Below are positions 48,346-61,700 of a stretch of 64,000 nucleotides of DNA, in pieces. Location of the stretch: NCBI GenBank assembly GCA_024036415.1, contig JAMWET010006786.1:1-64000 (forward strand), read 5' to 3'. The notes below the pieces were generated by a model. The model was not told the origin of the DNA, searched no databases, and saw only the letters and a list, made by a program, of their open reading frames with translations. Within the stretch, counting starts at the first letter, position 1. Each line of letters begins with the position of its first letter. The translations under genes were made by a program, and so were the position numbers. This stretch comes from Prochilodus magdalenae. Its lineage: Eukaryota; Chordata; Actinopteri; Characiformes; Prochilodontidae.

Positions 48346-50479
48346 GAGTGGTTGGGCAGCTTAGGCCTGGAGACACAACAGTAAAGTTGGTGTAAAGTTG
48401 GAAATGTTCTGTAATTTGTAAGATTTGAAAGGCTTGGCATGAGATGGAGTTCTCCTTGCTGGAGAAACAGCACAGACTGGGATAATATATACGCTAATAT
48501 ATACGTTTCTGCTGGTCTAGTGCTGGTATAGCCGTTACCCAGAATGTTCATACCCTCATTCTAAGGGCCACTATACTGGACAGTGTTCTCCTCAACTTTT
48601 GTAGCTCTGTAGAAACATGTCTGACAGTCCACTCATCTTTGTGTCTTGGTCTTTCTGTTGGGTGATCACCAAGAGTTGCCTTTTTTGTCTTGTTATAAAC
48701 AGAAATAAATGTAGAAGCTGGAGAGAAGCTCACTGCCTCCAATACCTACTCAGTCACTCTTTCTGAATTGGCTTGTATTTGTTTTAGAAATATTTCTGTG
48801 TGCAGGTCTTTCTAGAAGGTTCATCTTGTGAATGGTACAAAAGCATATGGTAGATAATTCTCCGTATACTAATACTGAAAATCAGTTAAAGATTCAATAA
48901 TCCACACAGTTGGACTCGGTGTAGTAAATGATGGTTTAATTAGTATAACAGAATTCTGTATTACACAATGCAGCCATCAAGATGGTTAAAAGTAGAATCT
49001 AATGTGTATGAGTGACATCTAGATGATGACGATGATCTATGAATTTGGGGGCAATATTGTGTAATCAGATTCAGTGTATTTAACTGTCCTGTGACATTTT
49101 GACTGACCTCAAAATTATAAAAATAATTTATATATATATATATATTTTTTTTAAATAACCTCAAAATACATTATTATTATTTCTGTCTGTGATGAAACAA
49201 GTATGTCCAAAATGGCAGCTATACATCAGAGGGCAAAAATCTTATTGGATTGTAATGTAAGTCAGTGGAACTTTTTTCCAAGCAATTAATAAAAATTCGG
49301 TTGATCCGTTATTCATGACATTTTTGCACAGTGCAAACAGCAGCTACTTTGTTCAAAAGATGCATAAAAGTAAAAATCAACAAAAAATAGGATACATGTT
49401 TTTCTTTGGACAGTGACTTTGTTTTAAAAGCTCTTTGTTTAATATAATATTAAAATTATTGTGAAGTGATTTACTATTTTAGGAGCCATCCAGATTTTTT
49501 TATGCAGTACGTACTGTAAACACATGAAAAATGTGTTTGTGTCTGGTAATAGTGGTAGTAACAAATATGTCTAGTTTTTCCAATATGTGGACACAAAATT
49601 GTATGTTTCTCAATAAACAGAACAAATGATTTATGCCATTTTATTTAAAGTGCCCAGACTCGGGACTATAGAAGGTGCTGGTTGACCAGCATCCAAAACA
49701 CAGCATCCCGGTCTGTGCTGCTTTTTCTCGCAGCTCTGGCTTTAGTGCATCAGTCTGAAAATCAGTCCATGACTTGAGAGGTATTCAAAATACTTTGCAA
49801 GTTTAATGAAATTAGTTTTGTGAGAGACCCTCTTTGACTCTTTGACACTGTGTACATGTGTCATACACTCACACTATTCATGTACTGTGTTAAGTGAAGC
49901 TCTGGTGCTGCGTCTTGGCTGTTGGTTTTTCCAGTCCCCAAATTACCATAATTTCCTAAAGGCACGGAGTGCACTGAGTGTAAGTGAGCGGTTCAGCGCA
50001 GTTTAGCATGTCTGCTAAACTTGATACCACCTTCTGTTCATGCCACTTTTTCATATCTGTTGTTGGTGTTCTGCAGACTTAGAGAGAGTGCGCTCTGAAT
50101 AAAGATCATCATTCCTGCTGACCTTCCTCTCCTAAACTCTCTTCATTTGACACAGAGCAAGATTTACAGTGCTGTATTACTCGAGCCGAGCATTCTGTTT
50201 GACATGTTGGAGAGAGCGCTCTATGTTAGAGCGCCAGGCTCTGTCTCGGATCTATGTCTGTAGGTACTTTTTTAAAACACTGTTGCTTTAACAAGTGCAT
50301 CGTGTTTAGTTTTGGGGAGTCTATTCAAGCTAATCAATCTCTGTGAATTATTGGATTATGTGAAGAATGGCTGAAAATGTTTTGGCGTTTCAGTAAGCGC
50401 GGGCCAGAGGGACGACTAACGGGGCTTAGGCTGCGTAATGGAAAGGCTTACAGCATGAGTAGAGGTGAACAGTGGGGCA

Positions 50480-50585
50480 GCCAAAACGGAGAAAGTGTCT
50501 GGATGGTGAACAAAGAGCAAAGAGGAGCAGCATCAAAATAGCAGACTGAGAAATTTCTAAATTTCATCTCTGCTATTATTGGTTT
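50480..50585 (+). repeat. Dispersed repeat, copy 2
   Basis: The matching copy of 48225-48345 carries AGCATCAAAATAGCAGACTG and TTTCATCTCTGCTATTATTG. Confidence 0.55.
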
Positions 50586-53231
50586 TGTTAACTAAAACCA
50601 GCATTGCGTCCTATGTAGGGTCTGCAGAGTGTTTGTGTTTGTGTGTGCATGTTTGCATGTGTCTGTGCATGCTTTGTAGCAAGGTTGTGAATTGGTGGCA
50701 TTACAGTTGAGTTGGTTAACAGTACTTACCCAAAAAACAGCCAGTAAAAACCATTCAGTGGGTCACAAATTCTGAAAATTCACCGTATATGAAAATGATA
50801 CAAAATACATAGTAGTAGAAGAATATTGCCAGTAATAACACCCTAAGCCTTTTTTTATGATGAAGTTTGATCAATGTGCATCATAATACAGGGGTTGCAA
50901 TTCGATGTATTGCATTTCCATAATTTTAGGAAAACTATCATAGTATAAAATGATTAACTTGTAGGCTTGGTTTGCTAATGCTAACCTTAGCAGAGTGCCC
51001 TTGGGGTACTTTTTTACAAGTGTGCAAGAGTCTAATGACTGAAGGTAGATTACAACACTGCTATGTAGCGGCGTTAGATACCAATCTTTACACTGAACTG
51101 TTAATTAAAAATCAGTAGTGTGAACATAATACTGCAATGCTCTGTGATACTTCCTTACACCCCATTACGACCTTTCTTGGAGCGTGAGAGCTGACTTGTG
51201 CTTCCTCCAGGATATAGACCGCTAATGTCGTGGACCATTCTGTAGTCAAGGTTGTGCCCCATGTTACTATTTCTGCTATGTATATTTTTCTCCTGAGTTT
51301 GACTGGATGCTCTGAATTGTAATGTTGTTTAGCAAAGAACCTACAAGTAATGCTACACACATGATTCTAGTCAAGCTGACGCTCTTGAAATGATGTTGCA
51401 TGAAAGCAGGTCTACCATTACACTTTAAAACTGTAGTATAGGTAAATGAGCTCAAACAACTGTTCAACGGTAAATGAAAATAGATGTCTCCCAGTAGAGA
51501 GAGTTTTGTAATTCGCTGTGGTCCCAAAGTAAATAAAACTCTCTAAAGAAAATTAAATTAATAATAAAGTAATAAATTAGTGTCCAGAACGAGAATATTT
51601 TTGCAAAGATTGTGTTATAAGATGTTGAAGCCCAAGATATAATTTATAGAAATTTTTTCATGGGAGTTGTGTGTCACAAACCTAATTTATAAATTTACTT
51701 ATTTTTCCAGTGTTGTATTTAAATACACCTTTTTTTGTGTTCTGAAAACTGAGTTTAAATCACAGAGTGTTAGTCTGTAATGGGAGCCTTATTTTAGCTA
51801 CCCCAATGCATTTTAGAGCAGGAAGTGAGACGGCTTTCCTGTCACTCATGAACAAAGTCTAAAAAATCAGTTTGCAACCAAAAAATAGGCTTTGGTGTGA
51901 TTTTGTGTGTGCATGTAAATGAGCTGAAACTATCACTGCTGAAACTGTTACTGCAGGAACATTTGTTTGGCTTTTGGGTAGTGTTATGATTGTTTTGGTA
52001 GTGACGAAATGGAAGGGTTACTCATTTATTTAAATATAATAAACATAATTAAGGTCTACAGTCACAGAAACAAGATTTTAGTCCAAGATCAGTTCAAAGT
52101 CCCAGATGTGTGACTTGGAACTAATGTGGTGAAATGATTCATGTACCTAAACCAGTTGCTCAAACTGTAGCCAAATCCACTAAACTACCACGCTTGCCAA
52201 AGCTTGCTGGTTTGTGTGGGATGTTTTGTGAGGACACTAAGCTTATGATGTTGGTTCATCAGGCAGCAGTGTTAGCTCACTGTATTAGTAATTTGACTTC
52301 TTAGTTGCCTTGTGATTCAGAGGATCCCGAGACACTAAGGAGGGGAAAAACCGGGTAAAGCGAAGTAAATAAACCTGCCTCTTCAAAAGGCAGCACATTT
52401 CCACATTCACTGACTGAATTGAGCAACTGCCCATTGACTTCCATTCTAAGCGTGTTTTTGACTTCTCAGGCCTTTATTAAACATGAAGACATGACTGTCT
52501 GGAATGATCTAACATTCGCTACAGATACAGCAGATAGAGGCTGAACTGAAACATGTTGGGCTGTTCCTTTTGGGTGTGAACAGAGAGTTTTTAGAGATAC
52601 AAAGATGAAAGCTGGAATGGAAAAGATAGCGAGAGTAGTCAGGGATCCCTCCCTATGCTGGCAGCTCCTCAAAGCATTGGCTGCTGCCCTGCAGTGCTTT
52701 GCACGTGGGCCTCTTGGTGAGCTTGTGTCTGGACAATCACACGGGCCGGTGTGTTTGTTAACCTCATCAAAGGAATCGGTGGAGTGGATGTGCTTCTCTT
52801 GCTGCCCAGCTCAACCGGAACAGGAGAGCCCAGCTCGCTGTACAAGGCAGAGACTGTAGGTGGAAGAGAGGCTGCTGGGAATGTGCTTTTCCACTGCTAG
52901 ATGAGTGCTTTAACCTCAGGGGCAGCATTCAGGCATATTCACTGGGCATTTACTGGCTCTAGTGGTTCCTAGGAGACTAGAAATAGCACTGCCATTTTTG
53001 CTAAACGTACATTATTATTTATACAGCCAGGGAAACAAGTGTTCAGACACTTCTGCTTTTGTTGTTTAATGTAGATCCGGTCCACACACACGCCAGTCAT
53101 TCATAACATTAAACCTACCTCCTTGTATCTGCCATTGTCCATTTTATCATGTAGGAGCACATCATAGATCTACAGTTTTCGGGCATCTGTTTCTTTGTAT
53201 GCAAAAGAAACACTTAACCTGTTTATCTGTG

Positions 53232-53600
53232 CTCAGGACCCCCGTAGGACCACCACAGAGCAGGTATTGGTTGGAAGGTGGATAATTCTCAGTAGTGCAG
53301 TGACACTGACATGGTGGTGGTGTGTTAGTGAGTGTTGAGCTTGTGTAGGTGGATCAGACACAGCTAGACTGAAAAAAATAATCCCCCAATCAAAACTATC
53401 CGGCCAACAGCGTCCTGTGGACAACGCCTGTGACCACTGATGAAGGACTAGAGGATGACCGGCGCTGTGCAGTACTGTGAAGCAAAACTCCAGCAGCACT
53501 GTTGTCTGATTCACTCGTACCAGCACTACACACACTAACAAACCACCACCACGTCAGTGTCACTGCACTGCTGAGAATGGTCCAACACTTATCCATACTG
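53232..53600. mobile_element. Short inverted-repeat element, family C
   Basis: Left half CTCAGTAGTGCAGTGACACT then ATGGTGGTGGTGTGTTAGTG; right half CACTAACAAACCACCACCAC then GTCAGTGTCACTGCACTGCT. These are reverse complements about 200 bp apart. A fragment lies at 9185-9300. It resembles non-autonomous repeats I recall as abundant in catfish and characin genomes (from memory, not searched). Confidence 0.7.
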
Positions 53601-53603
53601 TAT

Positions 53604-53815
53604 TCAGTCGTGCTGTAAATCTGCTGTAATGCTATTAGGGCAGCAGCGACGCCATAACAACTTAAGGTTCTGGTTCTTATGGAGGGCGACTGAGTTCCTG
53701 AGGGCAGACGATTTAACTTCTTTCCAGATGAGTACTCCCATTGTGACCATGGCCTCAGCACTCACGTAACCCAAACAGCTCCCGGGGTATTGTGATGCCT
53801 GGGAGAGATTTATAT
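53604..53815 (+). repeat. Direct repeat D, copy 1
   Basis: CCATAACAACTTAAGGTTCT, GACTGAGTTCCTGAGGGCAG and CAGCACTCACGTAACC are shared with 55478-55675 over about 190 bp. Confidence 0.8.
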
Positions 53816-54042
53816 CCCAGTAATACCCGTTGTATGAAGGAGTGACTCAGTCACAAATGTCTGTTGCCATCAATTAAGGAAAACAGAAGCAATTTGTTGC
53901 AGTAATTTGTCATGAATTACGTCTGCCCCATTGACAGCCACATTAGGAGGTTTAGTCTATGATTTAACTGTACAGCATATGTATGACAGTCATGTATTTA
54001 GAAGGAGCGCTAACTGGTTGTTTTCTCTCTTTGACCCCACAG

Positions 54043-54138
54043 CCTGTCTGTTTCGCTACAACGCCCTCTCTTTAGTCTACCTTCTCTACCTGCTGCTGTT
54101 GCCATGGTTTCTCTGGCCCAACAAACATACACTGCGAG
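54043..54138 (+). CDS. piezo1: PIEZO1 coding exon 2
   Basis: A 96-bp exon between a CCCACAG acceptor and a GGTAAGCG donor. Joined to the single base left from exon 1 it encodes ACLFRYNALSLVYLLYLL and on to PWFLWPNKHTLRG. The stretch LSLVYLL.LLLLPWF is nearly invariant in vertebrate PIEZO1 and forms the second transmembrane helix. The phase (one base left over at each end) agrees with exon 1. Exon 3, expected to continue with the next membrane segments, was not found before the right edge, so intron 2 is at least 9.8 kb. Only about 53 of roughly 2,500 residues are in the window. Confidence 0.93.
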
Positions 54139-54769
54139 GTAAGCGAGCACCTTAATGAATCCTTTCTTTCTCCTCCCTCTTTCTCACACTTTAATCTAAA
54201 TTAGGGAGTTGGTTAGACCAGGAAATAAATGAAGATGTATTTGCCCACAGGCATGTATAACCACAGGTGGGCAGAGTGGACTAAACTCACACTCAAGTAG
54301 AAGAAAAATGATTTTCCATGAGTAAACAATTCAGCCTCATCAGGATCCTCCTCCTGGCCATGGTGACGCTGGTCATGGTGGCATGCTTTCTCACGATTAC
54401 ATAGACAGGATGTAGTAACACTTTTATACTCGGAATAACATTGGACGTCTGCAGTCAGGCAAGGTTGTGCTCAAATTCAGCATTTAGCAGGGTTGTGGAT
54501 CTGATCTAGGCCTGATTGTGGTGCCTGAAAATAATACCATGTAACAAATGTTTATTTTGTTATTGTTCTGGGTATAAAGTGTGTTGTCTTAATTCCTTTT
54601 GTGAAAAATGTACAGAAAATGGCTATTGGTCCTCATGAACCTTGCTTTTGTGGTCAGGACAATAATGTTTTAAAAAGTGCTCTATTTTCCAGAACAGTTG
54701 CCCTACATTCAATGCTGAGTAGACTTCACTTACATTCTGGAACTGTGAGATGTCTTGAAGTTTATAGAA

Positions 54770-54840
54770 TTGTCTGGAATTTCCTAGAACTTTTGATATA
54801 TATTTTTTTAGAACTTTCTAGAACCATCTGGAACTGTCCA
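54770..54840. promoter_or_regulatory. Cluster of heat-shock-element-like motifs
   Basis: GAACTTTCTAGAA (54811-54823) is a perfect three-unit inverted nGAAn arrangement. GGAATTTCCTAGAAC lies just upstream and TGGAACTGTCC just downstream. It could also be a decayed short tandem repeat. Confidence 0.3.
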
Positions 54841-55477
54841 GTAGTGTACATAGCCATATAAATACAGATGTGTTAAAACCACCATTTTATTTATGTTCCA
54901 TATGAAAAAGTGGATTGTGGATATATAGCTATTTTTAATTTAGAGGGCATTTAGGTCGCTGCATCCGGCAGACACATTTTGCTCTGTCTCTAGCCAATTT
55001 ATCAGTACAAGCCAAGTGAAAATTACTAAATGAAAGCATCTGCAGAAGCGTGTGAAGCCTACAAAGCATATTTCGATGAGCACTGCAAGAAGACTCTGCA
55101 AGTTAAGGTGAAGGATCGCTGCTCGCTTAGACAGATGAATTTTGTTTGACGATTCATTTAGAGGATCTGTTAAGACATTTTTCTCTATTTTCTATTTATT
55201 TCATTGTCCAGGTCACAGAAACAAAGTATGTGTTGAATAGAGCTGTTGTTTGTTTTCCACATAAGCTATTGGAATATAACACACAGAAGCCAGTAACACT
55301 TGTTTGGTAGTGTATTTAGCATGGTATGTTCTTCTCGTTAAGCTCGAAAGTTACAAGGAAAAATGAGTGTAAGCTTGACAAGGTCAGTTAATAACACTTC
55401 AGAAGTTGAAACAGTTGCAGAACAGTTTGATAGCAGTTTAAGAGCACTTGATAACTAGCTGCTTTTGTGGTGCTGCA

Positions 55478-55675
55478 TTGTGGTTATTCAGTCATGCTAT
55501 TAGGGCTGCAGTGATGCCATAACAACTTAAGGTTCTGGTTCTTGTGGAGGGGGACTGAGTTCCTGAGGGCAGATGACTTAACCTCCCTTCAGCTGAGTAC
55601 TCCTATTATTGAGCTCAGCACTCATGTAACCTAAACATCTCCTGGGACATTATGATATACAGTTGTATATCCCAA
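55478..55675 (+). repeat. Direct repeat D, copy 2
   Basis: CCATAACAACTTAAGGTTCT and GACTGAGTTCCTGAGGGCAG as at 53604-53815. This copy lacks about 14 bases near its left end that the first copy has. Confidence 0.8.
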
Positions 55676-57524
55676 TTCCAGTTCTGTGTGCATCCCAGGT
55701 GGTTCCTAATGTGTTGTTAAGCTGTTGCTGCTGTATATGTAGCTGTTATGTTGTTGCTGGTTCATTGCTAGGGTATCCCAAGTGAGGTGTATATGTACAT
55801 TTGTGCTCAAATCTAACTGCATAAATGAAATGTTGTGGAAAATTATTAAACTGCAAAAAAAAAATCCATGAGCTGCTGTTTCTCGTAAAGCCAGGAAAAA
55901 CAGAGCTACGCTATTGGCACAGTGCATTTTAAAAATACAACTTCCAGTTTTCAAGAATCAAAATTGTACTGACAACAGTTATTTGGAGGAAATTACCACA
56001 TTATGTAATGCACTTTTTTATTAGAACTGATGCTGGGGAACAAAAACTGCTACACAGATTAATTGGCTTTGCATTTTGACGCTTCCAGTTAGTGTGTTCT
56101 GGAAGTTCAGGAAGCATAGCTAATAATTATTTTATTTGAAGGCCACTGCTGTCGTTTGTAGACTGCAATCAGATACTAAATAGAGAAGCCTATGCAGTTT
56201 ACAGGTGCTATAATGCTCACTAATAAAACTCAGTTACTACATTGTTTTGAGGCAATCCTATGTGAAAGTGTTATCTGAAAATAGGAAAGTAGAAATCCAA
56301 AACTTGCTTTGATTTGAACAAGGTGTTCAATACTTCCTATTTCATAATAGTTAAGTGTTTTGCTATGCTATCATTTTTGTCCAGTGAATCCCTTTGAATA
56401 GCTCTGCTTTGTTCTCAGATCATATGGTTGAGAACTGAATCTGTTGGTACTTAGAGGCACATAGTCACTTTGCCAGGCCGCAGCGTGGTACCCAGAGGTT
56501 GCGCATGCAGGAAAGATCAGCTGAGCATTAGCCTCCTTAAAATGGATAAAGTCTCCCGCTCTGAAGTTACAGAACAAACATGAGCTCCTTTTGATTCCTA
56601 AGTTGCGGTTTTCATATCCACTTTGCTCGTTAGGGCACCTGGGGGGGAAAGCAGTATGTACGGATGAGGAATGTTTGGTTTCGGATTATATTAATATCTG
56701 TGGTTTTGGGCTTCCTGGCAGGGGCCGGAGCTCTGTGCCTCTGCACCAGCCACTGGCATAGTGGGCAATCTGAGAATAGTTGATGACGGAAAGGTTTCGC
56801 TACCTCTTTGTTGTATGCTGGGCTGATGTCCAGGGCTTACTCTCACACCAGCAGCAGGTGATAACCAGAGCTACAGATGCTTCCTCTTATTAAGCGGTTC
56901 AACTGCTGCGTGCGATATGAGGGAATGTGTTGGCAGTTTGAATTTGATGGCAGCTCTGCAAAGGACTGGTCGAAACCGCCTGCTGAAAAGAGGGTCACAA
57001 CTTTAGTTTACATAAAAGTTGGATCAAAGTACATGCCATATGCAATGTATTTTTTTTTTTTTTTTTACATTTTTAATAATTATTGACGAGATTTTATTGT
57101 GTTTCCAATGTTTGCTGAACAAAGCATTATTGAACTGCAGTTCACCAGTGATGTTACCGTCTAAACAGCACATTATGTGGATGTTTTATTCCTCTTATAT
57201 TTAATTAAAAGAAGGCAAATCAGCAAATCCCAGTTAAGGAGAACCATGCTCTTTACCACAAATGATTATTAATGTGATTCTTGCTTTCTTTTAGCGAAAT
57301 ATTTGTGAAATTCATGTCAACATAGGCCTAGCAAAACACCAGTATATTATTGCATCATTATCGCTATCAATGAGTGACATGTATTTTTATGTGGTAAGCT
57401 AGAAGTGTACAATGACTTAGCTGGAAGATCCCTGAAAAACGGCATCCCATTGTGATTGTTCCACTCAATTCTGATCATATGATTAACGAATGTAGCACTC
57501 TATGCTCGTCAAATAAGTAGTTGA

Positions 57525-57602
57525 ACAAATAGTTGCACCCAGAAGGAATCAAAAGACAAGATTTTTACTGGGTAGGTTTGACATTGTGAGACATGTGAAT
57601 GG
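57525..57602. mobile_element. Family A end fragment, inverted
   Basis: AGTTGCACCCAGAAGGAATC then GGTAGGTTTGACATTGTGAG matches the reverse complement of the right end of the copy at 33153-33448. Confidence 0.7.
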
Positions 57603-58254
57603 TTCGTGTTTTTGTGACTGGACTATATCTTTGTGGTCCAAGGGTGGACCAGAAGTGGCAAACAGTCAGCTGGTTGTCAGTCATGCTTGCTTTCTGGACT
57701 TTATATTTCATTTTCCTTTATCAGTATCCAGATGTGTGCTTAGGATTATCTGGCCTCTAGATTTTAAGAGAAATTAAGTTCACCTCCTCTGTTTGTTGAA
57801 TCAAATGTGCCTTTATGGATGACATGTAGGACAAGAAACCACTGTGCTTGTTTTTGTGACGCAAACTGCATTTAAAACCACAAATTTATTACAGTGGCCA
57901 GGCTTGTTAAGTGCTGTTGTACCAGGCAGTCTGGACATTAGCACTCCTACCCATTTGAGCTCAGAAGAGTTAAGGTCATCTTTAAGACCTAAAGGAGGAG
58001 GTTGAAGATGACCGGAAAGCTTGTAATGCTCAATATGGTCCCTGTTTCCTGGAAAGTCTCACCTTTTAAAGAGCCAGTTGGCTTGCTGGGAATTGTGAAG
58101 ATCTAGACATGCGCAGTAGCCAAAACAACCTAAAAACATGTTTTTTTCATTTTGTATGCTCAAACATGTTTGTAGTAGTGTGGCAGTTTTGTAATTTATG
58201 TAATGGACATTTTGTTTCCTGCTTACATAACAAATAAAAGCTAGCTTAGCCAGC

Positions 58255-58757
58255 AGCACTGACTGTGTTAACTTTTATCTGTTGTAAGTCTTGTTAGCAG
58301 GGTATAATCCCGACTGTCGTTAGCTTTCATGTGTTGTTAGCCATGTTAGCAGGCCATAATGTTGACTGGCAGTGTTTGCTTTTATTTGTTGGTAGCCATG
58401 TTAGCAGGACATGCTAAGTGGCAATGTGGTTAGTCTCGTTATGCTGACTGGCAATGTTAGCCTTCATTTGTTGTTAGCCATGTTAGCAGGCCATAATGCT
58501 GACTGGCAGTGTTCGCTTTTATTTGTTGGTAGCCATGTTAGCAGGACATGCTAACTGGCAATGTGGTTAGTCTCGTTATGCTGACTGGCAATGTTAGCTT
58601 TCAATTGTTGTTAGTCATTTTTGCAGGACATGCTGACTGGCAAAGTTGTTAATCTTGTTATGACTGGCAGTGTTAGCTTTTATTTGTTGGTAGCCATGTC
58701 AGCAGGACATGCTAACTGGCAATGTTGTTAGCCTTGTTATGCTGACTGGCAATGTTA
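58255..58757 (+). repeat. Higher-order minisatellite, 137-bp period
   Basis: Related sub-units of about 55, 52 and 30 bp share TTAGCAGG, CATGCTAACTGGCAATG and TATGCTGACTGGCAATG. The landmark TTGTTAG recurs at 58334, 58471 and 58608, exactly 137 bp apart, so about three higher-order copies are present with partial copies at the edges. Confidence 0.9.
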
Positions 58758-61700
58758 AAGTTGTTGTAGTGCTCTATTGTGTGATTTCTATACCTTTGGA
58801 ATTTCCTGAAACAGGCTTAAGCTAAATTTCAAAGATTGTCAAAGATTTCATAATCTCTTCCAGATGTGTTTAATTCAGGCTGGATTTCGCAGCGGATTGT
58901 AACTTTATAGAAAAGGGAAGCATGGAGAAAGGAAAACTCAGAATAAATCAGTGGCTGTTTTGTGTTTAACTGTTATCTAATGCTGGTCTATTTGAGTGGA
59001 TAACTTTGTTAAGGAGAGAAAGCCCTGGACTCATGCCACAAAACCAGTGCGGTTTGCTTCCTGGTTTTAGCTTTACTCTATCAGCTCCCACATGGAGGGC
59101 CTGAAGAGTTTTATTCCTGAGCAAACATTGTTTCAATTTGGAAAGACAAATCTTCAGACTGGTTTCTAATCAAATACTAATAAACATTGGATGTGATTTC
59201 AGATGTGGAGGCAAATATTTTCCACATCCTGCCCTCAACCACTGCTGTGGTCACGGCTACAGCAGTGAATTATGACTGCCTGAAACAATAGGCTTAACGC
59301 GTCCTTACGCACACTGCTGCTCATGTTGGTCCCTATAGTCTTGTTTGTGCGCTGTATCAAATCTTTCATGCTCCAAGGATGAAATGAACCTTATCGGTTC
59401 CTGACGTGCGATAAGATGCCAGAATGAATCAGAAATCGCACTGCTTTTCCCTGCTCCCGAAAAACAAACGCCTGGAAGGAAGCAGGCCTAAAATAGTTCT
59501 GGGAGGGAGGACCTTGTTTTTTAATTGCAATGTAGGATGTTGCATGAGCTGTGAAGTTCAGCTAAAGTCACGTGTTATAATTAGAGGGTGGAATTGGCTC
59601 AGATCTCAAAAAAACAGGTGACTGTTTTTAGGTAAACTGTGTATAGTTGCTTTTCATGTAAAGTGTGTCAGAGCCAGCTGTCATTTCCTCTAGTCACAGA
59701 TGTATTATGAGATCCTCGCATCACAGGATATGATGGCGTTTTCAGTTCATTTACTTTTGGTAATCTCTTGATTTTTTTTTAAGCGACTTTCGGTTTGTGA
59801 AAATACTATTATGTTTTGCGCTATACAAACATAAAGTAGTATTATTATTATTATTATTAAGACAGAATCTTCAATCATCTGTTTGAATAAAATAAGCATA
59901 ATTGATGTTTAAGGACAATCAGAACAAAAAGGATTGTAGTTTAGTCCAGTTAAAAGTGTCAAATGTGTTTTGAACTCCTATATATGAAATTTGCACAGTA
60001 ACCTTTTGTACGAACATGTTAGTCACTCAGTGTGCTGATTGGATAAGCGTTTTGTTAAGGCTTCATGACTTTATACTGTGTGTGTATATATGCGAAAACT
60101 GTGTGGTTGATTTGCTGGCACTGAGAGAATTCCCTGTAGGAAAATCCCTCCGGCTGCCAGCCAATGCAAAGTTGACGCTGACACAGAACCATATTAATGC
60201 TTTTAATGAAAACCATCTCGCATGCTCCTCGCTACGGATTAGCCGGCTGCAGGAGCAGATGTGTGCAGTCAGTGAAGGGGAGTTAAGGAAACATCAAGCT
60301 GCACCGTTTCACAAGCTCTTTGGCTGTTCTCTGTTGGGGAAAGTATAGATCACTGCTCTGAAGCACTGGCCAGGGCATTTGGGTCAGATTAAGTCATTGG
60401 CCACAGTTTCGCTATAGAAGAAGCGGAGAACATTTGTAATGCTGAAGCTGTTCAGCTTCTTTCTGACGTCTTTGCCGAAAGAAGCAATAGATAGTTATAG
60501 ATAATTAGTCTATGTTGATTAGTTGACTTACTTTAAAAATGACTTTTTTATGTTAATAATGTTTTAATGTTTGATCCAGCTGAACTTCCTGACCGGTTGC
60601 CGTACACAACTGGAAGTGTAGGGGGCGATGTAGCTTCTGTATCACTGCGCAGTTAAAAAAAATTTAAAAAAATTTAAATTGCTCATTGCACAGGCTTCCC
60701 AAAAATCCGAAACTGTTTAATAGAGGTCAGAACACAGGCGTCCATATGACAGTTCCGTTCCTCAGTGTACAGCCATGTTAGATTACATATAGCTTGTAAT
60801 GTGCACAGAGAAAAGCAGACAGTCTTTATGGTCTGTTCTCTCAGCTAACATTACTGGCTTAACCTTTTTCAGTTGTATCTTTCAGCTCAAAAATTTTATT
60901 TCATTCACAAGAGTTGAAGAGTCTTGAACTTGAACCTTTCTGATGGCTTTTTGCAGAGACGCTCTAACTTTATTTAAAAATCAATTGTCTTCTAACACCA
61001 ATACAATTCAGTTGTCATCTAATGTCGAGATCTTGTCTAGATCTTGTTTGTTTTTTGCTCGCCAAACGCTTACGAGCACTAAAGTGTTGGTTGAAGTGCT
61101 ACACGCACTGGTTTGAATGGATGTTGACATTGAGGCAACCCCAGCTTTGTTCACCCCAGGTTGGTGGTCCTGTGCTATTTTGGGATTAGTTTAGCTTAGC
61201 GATCCCAAATGGGCTGAATTTTTTCACAGACCGCTGAATACTTGTGGCTCTTGCTGTCATGTAAGCTCATCTCTGTTAAGTCCCTGCGCTTTTGTCACAG
61301 GGAAGTGTGAGGTAAATGACTCCATCGACTAAATCCCACAGCAGCTGCAAAGATGACATGTCTTTATTGAGCTTTGTGTGCAAGTTATTCAGTGAAAACC
61401 GGCATGGAGTGAACCTCATGGAACCCCACAGCACAACAGCAATTTACTTTCCGTTTCTGGGATGCGTGTTGTTCCTTTATCGTAAGTCTGCTGAATGATT
61501 CATTCTGTAGTATCTAAATCCCCCATACAGTCACCGCTACTAGAGCACATGAAGAGATGGTGTGCGTGTGTGGTACCCGCTGCTTTAAACTGCTTGTCAA
61601 CTGTTCCGTTCACTGATGGAGGGGGAATTTATTGAGAGGCTTATTTAGGCTAATACTCCAGGGTGGTGAGTCACATCTCATTCTCTGTGCTACAGAGGTC

